Below the pieces are notes generated by a model. It did no database searches. It worked only from the letters and a program-made list of their open reading frames with translations, and was not told the origin of the DNA. The translations under genes and the position numbers were made by a program. This document shows, one piece after another, positions 47,687 to 59,200 of a stretch of DNA of 64,000 bases. Where the stretch lies: NCBI GenBank assembly GCA_950295325.1, contig OX485804.1, forward strand, positions 14,632,001-14,696,000, given 5' to 3'. The DNA comes from Polytrichum commune (lineage: Eukaryota > Streptophyta > Polytrichopsida > Polytrichales > Polytrichaceae). Within the stretch, counting starts at the first letter, position 1. Every line of letters starts with the position of its first letter.

Positions 47687-47890
47687 TGTTAGGTTACATC
47701 GGCGACATTGTCCTATATGGGTTGTCAATGCTGGTCCTAACCCATATATATAAATAAAGGCATAAAGGGAGGAACTAATCACTCTTTCCATTGTATGCAA
47801 GCCTAGTGTATTGTGTTCTTGCTTTCTACGTTGATCTCTTTGTTTTCTCCTCTCATTTTTCAATAATCTGAATTCCACACAATTCAACAT
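47687..47890 (+). mobile_element. Probable copia 3' LTR
   Basis: TGTTAGGTTACATC starts immediately after the copia stop codon. The segment holds a TATA-like CCATATATATAAATAAAGG (about 47740) and could end at TTCAACA (about 47890). TG...CA ends, a length of about 200 bp and the position after RNase H fit a copia LTR. No second LTR is in the window to confirm it. Confidence 0.5.
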
Positions 47891-49479
47891 TGTATTATTA
47901 ATTACATACGCAGTCACAACATCCTTTTTATTCACAGAAAGAGTTTGTAGTTAGCTTTTTGGTTACAAACAAAAACCCAGGGAAATACTCGGGGAAGACT
48001 TAAAAGGTGATTTTTGTATCATCTAGATGTCTTAGATAAGGGTTGTTAGGAAAAAACACAAGGTTATTTCACTTCCTTTTGGATTATGATTAACAATTGG
48101 TGTACAGGAGAAGGGAAAAAAACTCTAAAAGCCTCTCCTTGTTAGTACATGCATATGTGACAGTCTCACACCTCACTCTACTTTTCCAGGCAATAGTCTG
48201 GCAGTGAGTTCATTTTAATTGGACCAAGTGCGGTGCACAAGCATAGGCACAGCCATCGACCATAGTCTTGCGTTTGGAACCTCATCAAGTCTTTCTTATA
48301 AAAGCCAAGGGCATTTTGATATGCGCTATAGTCTTTAATTCCATTATATCCAACATAACGTTTTTTTATAGTCGTAAATAATATATTAAATCATTATTTA
48401 TTGCCAATCAAACTAGATCCTAGTATGATATTATGTAAATTCACTCCTTACAAAATTCTCAGCAGATAAGTTTAGTGTTACCGTCCCCTATGATGGTAGA
48501 AGTACGATCAGAGACCGCCTTGTCCTTTCGGCTCCTCTTCACAGTAATTGTTCACAGGCTATAGTCTTTACGATGTAACTGTTTCTCTCCCAACATGACT
48601 ATTGCCTTTCCCATGCTATAGACTTTGATTAGGACTATGCTCAATCTCACCACAACCAGGGCTTAAAATGATTAATCAAATCCTTCAATTCCCCAATTCC
48701 TTTTATTAATCCCTCATTCACGCTCTCAAGTGGATTGCCTTTCATCATAAACAAGACTTTAGTCTTAACACTCAATCACGTAATGACAATTATCTCTTGA
48801 ATCTCTCTGCGATTCTCTCCATCACAAAAACCATAATCTGTTATAGCCATCAAAGGAGATATATTCCCATCTCTACACGGTAGGCAGACAGGACAATAGA
48901 CTATAGCCTTGTCACATTAATGAATTGGTCTTCTCTTACAGACATTATCATTCTCTGCAGAGCTCTCATGCATACTTTCAAAGATTATAGCCTGGATCCA
49001 CAATCAGATACATGACTTCCATCCCCATATCAAGACTATAGCCAGGACTTACAAGCCTGATACACAACACACACAGTAAAAATATAAGAGGAACACACAA
49101 TGAATTGTAATCCAGTACTCACTCCCTGGAAAATGTTTACTCAATATTAGGATATGCAAACAAGACAATGGTCATGCACATCACAAGTACACAACAATTA
49201 CAGACTTTTATTCACCAAAAAGTTCTATCACTCTGAAGTTCTATCTCTCTCCCAGAGATAACTAACTTCTCTCTTTCCCTCCCCTCTCTTTATACTCAGA
49301 GGAGTCCTTGGGTCATTCTATCCCTTCATATCAGACTATAGCCTTTGAGTTCGTACTTTTCGGAATCTGCAGAGTATAGCCTATTCACATTTACAATGTT
49401 CTGGGATTCCAGTTCAGATCTAACCACATTCACACTTGAATTGGATTTGTGGAAAGAAAAACAAATTTTTACTACTACA
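47891..49479. other. Non-coding stretch with dispersed CTATAG(T/C)C motifs
   Basis: No gene is recognised. Variants of GCTATAGTCTTT / GACTATAGCCTT occur about a dozen times between 48261 and 49385. The word ACATCCTTTTTATTCACAGAAAGAG at about 47920 (quoted in overlapping parts ACATCCTTTTTATTC and TTCACAGAAAGAG) recurs at about 49668, so the stretch is bracketed by a short direct repeat. Confidence 0.5.
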
Positions 49480-49932
49480 GAGTTGCAAATACATTTTTGG
49501 ACACAAAAAAACTCCCTTCCTCACCTATCTAATGGGTGAGGCAACAATTCTATTCTCAAAAACGATACAAACAACTCTCCATGTTGGAGGAACTAAGCAT
49601 GCTTGTCATTCTGAACAACACCAAGGTTACGCAGATGCCGGACCCATTCTCCAGAGACTATAACACACATCCTTTTTATTCACAGAAAGAGTTGCAAATA
49701 CATTTTGGGACACAAAAAAACTCCCTTCCTCACCTATCTAATGGGTGAGGCAACAATTCTATTCTCAAAAACGATACAAACAACTCTCCATGTTGGAGGA
49801 ACTAAGCATGCTTGTCATTCTGAACAACATCAAGGTTACGCAGATGCTGCGGCGGCTGACTCTTCACCTCCCTCTACCAATAGGTCACTGATGAGAGCGC
49901 TGGACCCATTCTCCAGAGACTGTAACACACTT
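49480..49932. repeat. Direct duplication of the giant gene's 3' end
   Basis: 49480-49638 and 49688-49848 are nearly identical (AGAGTTGCAAATACATTTT, GGACACAAAAAAACTCCC, GCATGCTTGTCATTCTGAAC, AAGGTTACGCAGATGC). The match continues after about 55 missing bases (GACCCATTCTCCAGAGACT at about 49642 and 49906). The right copy contains the stop codon and last codons of the terminal exon of the minus-strand giant gene; the left copy is a partial, deleted duplicate. Period about 208 bp. Confidence 0.85.
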
Positions 49933-50017
49933 GCCATGTCCTTGGTTTTGTCACTTGACATCAATGTGTCTTTGCCCATAGACTGGCTGAAGGCATCACT
50001 ATCATGCTCTTCCTCTC
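49836..50017 (-). CDS. Terminal exon of the giant acidic-repeat gene
   Basis: The acceptor TGTATTTGCAG precedes the exon on the minus strand. The large exon ends at a donor (CTCTCTG|GTTGGT, 50221|50220) leaving one base, and this exon supplies two, giving Gly. It then reads EEEHDSDAFSQSMGK, ASVLQSLENGSSALISDLLV, EGGEESAAAASA and TAA at 49838-49836 (60 codons including stop). The acidic style matches the upstream protein. Reading straight through the donor would instead end in a Cys-rich 22-residue tail at 50141, which fits less well. Confidence 0.7.
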
Positions 50018-50220
50018 CTGCAAATACAGGCACAAATACTATGAGACAATGTCAAGTTTTAACTCGTCCGGTTCTTGACGAAGGTACATAATTATACATT
50101 ATCTTACAAATATCCCATTTGCTCTGCATGTATATGTAAGCTAGCAAACATCCAACATAGCATTGCAAAATGAACACAATTCATAAATGAGACAAGCTTC
50201 CATGAGGTTTGAAGACCAAC
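50018..50220 (-). other. Predicted 203-bp intron before the terminal exon
   Basis: GT (50220) to AG (50018) with a T-rich stretch before the acceptor. Phase 1 agrees on both sides. Read-through into the intron gives a stop at 50143-50141. Confidence 0.65.
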
Positions 50221-53200
50221 CAGAGAGATCAATCTGTTCTTGCTCATCAGTAGTCTCTAGATGCGGAACCTCTGAATCGATAACCCTTTCCCCAATGGTA
50301 GATACTACAGGATCCTCTGTCATTTCAAGAACAGAAATTTCTTCTTTGATTCCACCAAAATGGGAACTCTCAACATCACCTTCAGTATAATTCATATTCT
50401 CATCTCCATTTGGTGGAGCAACAGCCGATGGAGGCCATGACTGCAATACAGCTTTATGTGCTTTCGCTTTTGCATTCTGAATAACATGTGCCAACTTCCT
50501 TGTTGCAACACCCAGAGGTCTCTTCTTGAAATGCTCCACATTAAAAGGACTCTTGATAGATACGTCATTTGGCTCAGGCTCAATAACTCCTGAAGACTCC
50601 CCTTCATTCACATTTGCAGCCAATGACCTCGGAACCTCTCCGACTGCACCATCCAACTCCATGGGTCTTGGACCAACTACCTCCTCCACAGCTTCGGGTG
50701 TGGGAGCTTCAACAACCTCCTCATTCAGCGCAGACCCATGAACACCTGTGACTTCCTCCTGCACCGACACTGGTGTAACCTCGGTCTCATGTTCAACTTC
50801 TACGGCCTTCTCTTCATCAATTAGAGACTCATCCTCTACCACGGCAGCCTGAGCCTCCTCCTCAGGTGCAACTAATTCCTTCTCCACCGAAAGCACAGCC
50901 TCCTCCTCCTCTGCAGCTTCCTCCACCGGGCTATCCTCAACTGCAGCCTCCGCCTCCACGGGTACAGGAGGAGCAATCTCTTCCTTGGCTTCAGCTACGG
51001 GTGCATCAATGCCCTTCTCCTCCTCCTCGATAGGTACAGCCTCTCCCTCCGCACCGACTTCCTCCTCAACCACAGCCCATCCATCCTCCACTTCGGGTTC
51101 AGTTTCCACAGTCATCTCCTCCTCCACTGCAAGATCGGTCTCTTCAATGGGTGCCCCTACCTCCTCTTGCAGAATGAATTCCCTTTGCTCCACCAAAGGG
51201 GCAGCCTCCTCCTCATTTGCGGCTTCCTCCACCGGGCTATCCTCAACTGCAGCCTCCGCCTCCACAGGTTCAGGAGCAGCAGTCTCTTCCTCCACTTCAG
51301 CTACGGGTGCTTCAATGTGCTTCTCCTCCTCGATAGGTCCAGCCTCATCCCCCGCACGGCCTTCCTCCTCCTCCACAACCGCTGCAACCTCCACTTCCGG
51401 TTCAGCTTCCACGGCCTTCACCTCCTCCGTTGGAGCCTCAGTCTCTTCTATGGGCTCCCTGGCCTCCTCTTCAAAAACAAATTCCTTCTCCTCCACCAAA
51501 GGGGCAGCCTCTTCCTCATTTGCAGCTTCCTCCACCGGGCTATCCTCAACTGCAGCCTCCGCCTCCATGGGTTCAGGAGCACCAATCTCTTCCTGGGCTT
51601 CAGCTACGGGTGCCTCAATGTGCTTCTCCTCCTCGATAGGTCCAGCCTCTTCCTCCGCACGGCCTTCCTCCTCCTCCGCAACCGCTGCAACCTCCACTTC
51701 CGGTTCACCAACCACGGCCTTCACCTCCTCCGTTGGAGCCTCAGTCTCTTCTATGGGCTCCCTGGCCTCCTCTTCAAAAACAAATTCCTTCTCCTCCACC
51801 AAAGGGGCAACCTCCTCCTCCTCCTTTGCAGCTTCCTCCACCGGGCTATCCTCAACTGCAGCCTCCGCCTCCACGGGTTCAGGAGCAGCAATCTCTTCCT
51901 GGGCTTCAGCTACGGGTGCCTCAATGTGCTTCTCCTCCTCGATAGGTCCAGCCTCATCCTCCGCACGGCCTTCCTCCTCCTCCACAACCGCTGCAACCTC
52001 CACTTCCGGTTCAGCTTCCACGGCCTTCACCTCCTCCGTTGGAGCCTCAGTCTCTTCTATGGGCTCCCTGGCCTCCTCTTCAAAAACAAATTCCTTCTCC
52101 TCCACCAAAGGGGCAACCTCCTCCTCCTCCTTTGCAGCTTCCTCCACCGGGCTATCCTCAACTGCAGCCTCCGCCTCCACAGGTTCAGGAGCAGCAATCT
52201 CTTCCTCGGCTTCAGCTATGGGTGCCTCAATGTGCTTCTCCTCCTCGATAGGTCCAGCCTCTTCCTCCGCACGGCCTTCCTCCTCCTCCACAACCGCTGC
52301 AACCTCCACTTCCGGTTCACCAACCACGGCCTTCACCTCCTCCGTTGGAGTCTCAGTCTCTTCTATGGGCTCCGCTGCCTCCTCTTCAAGAACAAATTCC
52401 TTCTCCTCCACCAAAGGGGCAACCTCCTCCTCCTCCTTTGCAGCTTCCTCCACCGGGCTTTCCTCAACTGCAGCCTCCGCCTCCACGGGTTCAGGAGCAG
52501 CAATCTCTTCTTCGGCTTCAGCTACAGGTGCTTCAATGTGCTTCTCCTCCTCGATAGGTCCAGCGTCTTCCTCTGCACGGCCTTCCTCCTCCTCCGCAAC
52601 CGCTGCAACCTCCACTTCCGGTTCACCAACCACGGCCTTCACCTCCTCCGTTGGAGTCTCAGTCTCTTCTATGGGCTCCGCTGCCTCCTCTTCAGGAACA
52701 AATTCCTTCTCCTCCACCAAAGGGGCAACCTCCTCCTCCTCCTTTGCAGCTTCCTCCACCGGGCTATCCTCAACTGCAGCCTCCGTCTCCACGGGTTCAG
52801 GAGCAGCAATCTCTTCCTCGGCTTCAGCTACGGGTGCTTCAATGTGCTTCTCCTTCTCCTTGATAGGTGCAGCCTCTTCTTCCGCACTGGCTTCCTCCTC
52901 CGCAACCGGTGCAACCTCTGCTTCCGGTTCAACTTCCATGGCATTCTCCTCCTCTGTTGAAGCCCAAGTCTCTTCAATGCGTGCCACTGCCTCCTCCTTA
53001 GGAACGAGTTTCCTCTCCTCTACCAAAGGGGCAGCCTGCTCTTCCTTTACGGCTTCCTCTACCGGGCTCTCCTCAACTGCAGCTTCCGCCTCCATGGGTG
53101 CGGGGGCAGCAATCTCTTCCTCTGCTTCAGCTATAGATGCTTCAATGTGCTTGTCCTCCTCCTCAATAGCTGCAGCCTCTTCCTCCGCACCAGCTTCCTG

Positions 53201-56200
53201 CTCGTCAGCAACAGGCACAACCTCTGCTTCTGGTTCAGCTTCTACGCCCTTCTCCACTTCCGTTGGAGCCTCAGTCTCTTCAATTCGTGCCGCTGGGTCC
53301 TCCTCAGGAACTAATTCCCATTCCTCCACCAAAGCCGCAGAATCCTCCTGCTTTGCAGCTCCCTCCACCGGGCTCTCCTCAACGGCAGCTTCGTCCTCCA
53401 AGGGTGGAGGGGCAGCGATCTCTTCCTTGGCTTCAGCCACGGTGCATTCAATGTGCTTCTCCTCCTCCTCCAAAGCTGCAGGTTCTTCCTCTGCACGGCC
53501 TTCCTCCTCGACCGCGGCCGGTGTGCTCACCACTTCAGGTTCAACTTCCACAGCCTTCTCCTCCTCTGTTGTAGCCTCAGCCTCTTCAATGGGTGCCGTT
53601 GCCTCCTCCTCAGGAACCAATTCCCATTCCTCCACCAAAACAGCAGAATCCACCTCCTTTGCAGCTTCCTCCACCGAGCTCTCAACTGCAGCTTCTGCCT
53701 CCACGGGTGCAGGGGAAGCAATCTCATCCTCGGGTTCAGCTACGGGTCCTTCAATTTCCTTCACTTCCTCCTCGATATGTGTAGCCTCTTCCTCCGCATC
53801 GGCTTCCTGCTCCTCCGCAACCTGGAGAACCTCCGCTTCCGGTTCAGCTTCTATGTCCTTCTCCTCCTCCGTTGGAGCCTCAGTCTCTTCAATGCGTGCC
53901 ACTGCCTCCTCCTCAGAAACCAATTCCCATTCCTCCACTAAAGCGGCATATTCTTCCTGCTTTGCAACTCCCTCCACCAGGCTCTCCTCAACTGCAGCTT
54001 CCGCTTCCACGGGTGACGGGGCAGCAATCTCTTCCTCAGCTTCAGCTACGGGTGCTTCAATCTCCTTCTCCTCCTCCTCCTCGATAGGTGCAGCCTCTTC
54101 CTCTGCACGGGCTTCCTCCTCGTCCAAAACCAATGTGCTCTCCCCTTCCGGTTGAACTTCCACGGCCTTCTCCTCCTCTTTTGGATTCTCAATGGGTGCT
54201 GCTGCCTCCTCTTCAGGAACAAATTCCTTCTCCTCCACCAAAGGCGTAGCCTCCTCCTTGACACCTTCCTCCACCAGGCTCTCCTCAACTGCAGCTCCAA
54301 CCTCCACGGATGCGGCGGCAGCAATCTCTAGATTGGCTTCACCTACAGGTGCATCAATGTGCTTCTCCTCCTCAGGAACGAATTCCCTCTCCTCCAAAGG
54401 GGCAGCCTCCTCTTCCTTTGCAGCTTCCTCCAGCAGGCTCTCATCAACTATACCTTCCGCCTCCACAGGTGTGGGGGCTGCATTCTCTTGCTCGGCTTCC
54501 GCTACTGGTGCTTCAATCTCCCTCGCCTCCTCCTCCATAGGTGCAGACTCTTCTAAGGCACGGCCTTCCTCCTCAACCGAAACCGATGCGCTCTCCAATC
54601 CACCTTCAACTTCCACGGCTTTCTCCTCCTCCGTTGGAGGCTCACTCTCTTCAACGGGTGCCGCTGCCTCCTCTTCCGGAACGAATTCCTTCTCCTCCAC
54701 CAAAGGCACAGCCTCCTCCTCCTTTGAAACTTCCTCCATTGGGCTCTCCTCAACTGCAGCTTCTGCCTCCGTGGCTGCAAGGGCAGCAATCTCTTGCTCT
54801 GGTTCAGCTACTTGTGCTTCAATCTCCTTGTGCTCCTCCTCCATAGGTGCAGCCACTTCTAGGGCACGCCCTTCCTCCTCAACCGCAACCGGTGCGCACT
54901 CCACTTCGGGTTCAACTTCCCAAGCATTCTCCTCTGTTGGAGCCTCAGCCTCTGCAATGGGTGCCCCTGCCTCCTGTTGAGCTACGAATTTCTTTTCCTC
55001 CACCAGAGGGCCAGTATCCTCCTCCTTTGCAGCTTCCCCCACCGGGTTCTTCTCAACTGCAGCTTCTGCCTCCATGGGTGCGGCGGCAGCAATCTCTTCC
55101 TGGGCTTCACCTACAGGTGCTTCAATGTGCTTCTCCTCCTCCTGGATAGTTGCAGCCTCTTCCTCTTCACGGCCGACCTCCTCAACAGCAACCGGTGCGC
55201 TCTGCAATTCACCTTCAACTTCCACGGCCTTCTCCTCCTCTGTTGGAGGCTCAGTCTCTTCAATGGGCGCCGCTGCCTCCTCTTCCGGAACGAATTCCTT
55301 CTCCTCCACCAAAGGGGCAGCCTCCTCCTCCCTTGCAGTTTTGTCCACCGGGCTCTCCTCAACTCCAGCTTCCGCCTCCATGGCTGCGGGGGCAGCAATC
55401 TCTTGCTCTGGTCCAGCTTCTCCTGCTTCAATCTCCTTCTGCTCCTCCTGGATGGGTGCAGCCTCTTCTAAGGCACGGCCTTCCTCCTCAACTGCAACAG
55501 GCTCAACTTCCACAGCATTCTCCTCCTCTGTTGGAGACTCAGGTTCTTCAATGGGTGCCACTGCCTCCTCTTCAGGAACAAATTCCTTCTCCTCGACCAA
55601 AGGGGCAGCCTCCTCTTCGTTTTTGCCTTCCTCCATCGGGTTGTCCTCAACTGAAGCTTCCGCCTCCACAGGTGTGGCAGCACCAATGTCATCCTCGGGT
55701 TCAACTACGGGTCCTCCAATTTGCTTTCCTTCCTCCTCGATAGGTACAGCCTCTTCCTCCACACGGGCTCCTTCCTCGTCCGCCACCTCCACAACCTCCG
55801 CTCTCGGTTCAGCTTCGACGGCCTTCTCCTCCATTGGAGCCTTCTTGTGTTCAATGGGCGCTGCTGCCTCCTCCTCAGGAAATAATTCACCTTCCTCAAG
55901 AGGGTCAGCCTCCTCCTCCTTTACGGCTTCCTCCACTGGGCTCTCCTCAACTGCAGCTTCCGCCTCCACGGGTGCGGGGGCAGCAATCTCTTCCTCAGCT
56001 TCACCTACAGGTGCTTCAATGTGCTTCTCCTCCTCCTGGATAGTTGCAGCCTCTTCCTCTGCACAGCCGTCGTCCTCGACCTCAACCGGTGCGCTCTCCA
56101 ATTCACCTTCCACTTCCACGGCCTTCTCCTCCTCTGGTGAAGCCTCAGTCTCTTCAACGGGTGCCGCTGCCTCCAATTCCGGAACGAATTCCTTCTCCTC

Positions 56201-59200
56201 CACAAAAGGGGCAGCCTCCTCTTCCTTAGAAGCTTCCTCCACCGGGTTCTCCTCAACTGTAGCTTCCACATCCACGGGTGCGGGGGCTGCATTCTCTTGC
56301 TCAGCTTCAGCTCCTGGTCCTTCAAACTCCTCCGCCTCCTCCTCCATAAGTGCCGCCTCTTCTAAGGCACGGCCTTCCTCCTCAACCGCAACTGCTGCGC
56401 TCTTCAATTCACCTTTCACTTCCACGGCCTTCTCCTCCTCCGGTGGAGCCTCAGTCTCTTCAACAGGCGTCGCTGCCTCCAATTCCGGAACGAATTCCTT
56501 CTCCTTCACCAAAGGGGCAGCCTCCTCTTCCTTTGCAGCATCCTCCACCGGGCTTTCCTCAACTGCAGCTTCCGCCTCCACAGGTGTGGGGGCTGCATTC
56601 TCTTGCTCAGCTTCAGCTCCTGGTGCTTCAAACTCCCTCGCCTCCTCCTCCATAAGTGCAACCTCTTCTAAGGCACGGCCTTCCTCCTCAACCGCAACCG
56701 GTGTGCTCTCCAATTCACCTTCCACTTCCATGGCATGCTCCTCCTCCGGTGGAGCCTCAGTTTTTTCAACAGGCGCCGCTGCCTCCAATTCCGGAACGAA
56801 TTCCTTCTCCTCCACCAAAGGGGCAGTGTCCTCTTCCTTTGAAGCTTCCTCCACCAGGCTCTCCTCAACTGCAGCTTCCGCCTCCACGGGTGCGGGGGCT
56901 GCATTCTCTTGCTCGGCTTCAGCTTCTGGTGCTTCAATCTCCTTTGCCTCCTCCTCCATAAGTGCAGCCTCTTCAAAGGAACGACCTTCCTCCTCAGCCG
57001 CAACCGGTGCACTCTCCAATCCACCTTCATCTTCCACGGCCTTCTGCTCCTCAGTTGGAGCCTCAACCTCCGCAATGGGTGCCGCTGCCTCCTCTTCAGG
57101 TACGAATTCCTTCTCCTCCGCCGGAGAGGGAGCCTCCTCTTCCTTTGCAGCATCCTCCACCGGGCTCTCCTCAACTGCAGCTTCCGCCTCCACAGGTGTG
57201 GGGGCTGCATTCTCTTGCTCGGCTTCCGCTACTGGTGCTTCAATCTCCCTCGCCTCCTCCTCCATAGGTGCAGCCTCCTCTAAGGCACGGCCTTCCTCCT
57301 CATCCGCAACCAGTGCACTCTCCGATTCACCTTCAACTTTCAGGGGCTTCTCCTCCTCCGTTGGAGCCTCAGTCTCTTCAACGGGCACCGCTGCCTCCCC
57401 TTCCAGAACGAATTCCTTCTCGTCCACCAAAGAGGCAGCCTCCTCCTCCTTTAATGCTTCCTCCACCAGGCTTTCCTCAACTGCAGGTTCCTCCTTCGTG
57501 GCTGCGGGGACAGCAATCTCATCCTCGGCTTCAGCGACGGGTGCTTCAATTTGCTTCGCTTCCTCCTCGATAGGTGCAGCCTCTTCAAAGGCACGGCCTT
57601 CCTCCTCAACTGCAACCGGTGCGCTCTCCATTTCTGATTGAACTTCCAAAGCTTTCTCCTCCTCTGTTGGAGCCTCAGCCTCCGCAATGGGTGCCACTAC
57701 CTCCTCCTCCGGAATGAATTCCTTCTCCTCCACCAAAGCGGCAACCTCCTCTTCCTTTGGAGCTTCCTCCGCCTCGCTCTCCTCAACTGCAGCTTCCGCC
57801 TCCACGGGTGTGGGGGCTGCATTCTCCTGCTCGGCTTTAGCTACTCGTGCTTCAATCTCCCTCTCCTCCTCCTCCATAGGTGCAGCCTCTTCAAAGGCAC
57901 GGCCTTCCTCCTCAACCACAACTGGTGCGCTCTCCATTTCTGATTGAACTTCCAAAGCTTTCTCCTCCTCTGTTGGAGCCTCAGCCTCCGCAATGGGTGC
58001 CTCTGCCTCCTCATCCGGAACGAATTCCTTCTCCTCCACCAGAGGGGCAGCCTCCTCTTCTTTTGCAGGTTCCTCCACCGAGCTCTCCTCAACTGCTGCT
58101 TCCACCTCCACGGGTGCGGCCGCAGCAATCTCTTCCTCGACTTCAGCTACAGGTGCTTCAATTTCCTTTGTTTCCTCCTCAATGGGTGCAGCCACTTCTA
58201 AGGAATGGCCTTCCTCCTCAACGGCAACCGGTGCGCTCTCCAATTCACCTTCAACTTCCACAGCCTTCTCCTCCTCTGTTAGAGCCTCAGCCTCCACAAC
58301 GGCCGCCGCTGCCTCCTCTGGACCGAATTCCTTCTCCTCCACCAGAGGGGCAGCCTCCTCTTCGTTTGAAGCTTCCTCCACCTGGCTCTCCTGAACTGCA
58401 GCTTCTGCCTCCACGGGTGTGGGGGCTGCATTCTCTTGCTCGGTTTCAGCTACTGGTGCTTCAATCTCCCTCTTCTCCTCCTCCATAGGTGCAGCCTCTT
58501 CTAAGGCACGGCCTTCCTCCTCAGCCGCAACCGGTGCGCTCTCCACTTCCGGTTCATCTTCCAAAGCATTCTCCTCCTCTGTTGGAGCCTCAGACTCCGC
58601 AATCGGTCCCGCTGCCTCTTCTTCAGGTGCGAATTCCTTCTCCTCCAACAGAAGGGCAGCATCCTCCTCCTTTGAAGCTTCCTCCACCGGGCTCTCCTCA
58701 ACTTCAGCTTCCGCCCCCACAGGTGTGAGGGCAGCAATCTGGTCCTCGGCTTCAGCTACAGATACTCCAATGTCCTTCTCCTCCTCCTCAATGGGTCCAG
58801 CCTCTTCCTCCGCACGACCTTCCTCTTCAACTACAATGGGTGTGCTTTCCACTTCAGGTTCAACTTCCACGGCCTTCTCCTCCTCCAGTGTAGCCACTGT
58901 CTCTTCAACGGGCGCTAGTGCCACCAATTCTGGAAAGAATTCCTTATCCTCCACCAAAGGGGCAGCCTCCTCTTCGTTTGAACCTTCCTCCACCGAACTC
59001 TCCTCAACTGCAGCTTCCGCCTCCACGGGTGTGGGGGCGGCAATCTCTTGCTCGGCTTCAGCTACAGGTGCTTCAATTTCCTTTGTTTCCTCCTCAATAA
59101 GTCGAGCCACTTCTAAGGCATGGCCTTTCTCCTCAACCACAACCGGTGCGCTCTCCAATCCACCTCCAACTTCTACAGACTTCTCCTCCTCTATTTTAGC

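Noticed and set aside
50141-50220. Read-through C-terminus of the giant protein ending in a Cys-containing tail
   Set aside because: A phase-consistent GT...AG intron leads to a better terminal exon at 50017-49836. I keep read-through as the less likely alternative.
50985-54155. A 1056-codon plus-strand open frame rich in Ser, Ala and Thr (and similar long frames at 55074-57641, 51167-52960 and 59523-61247)
   Set aside because: They are antisense shadows of the Glu/Ala/Val/Pro repeat, whose codons give no stops on the other strand. They have no consistent start, change frame between blocks, and the minus frame is far longer and continuous.
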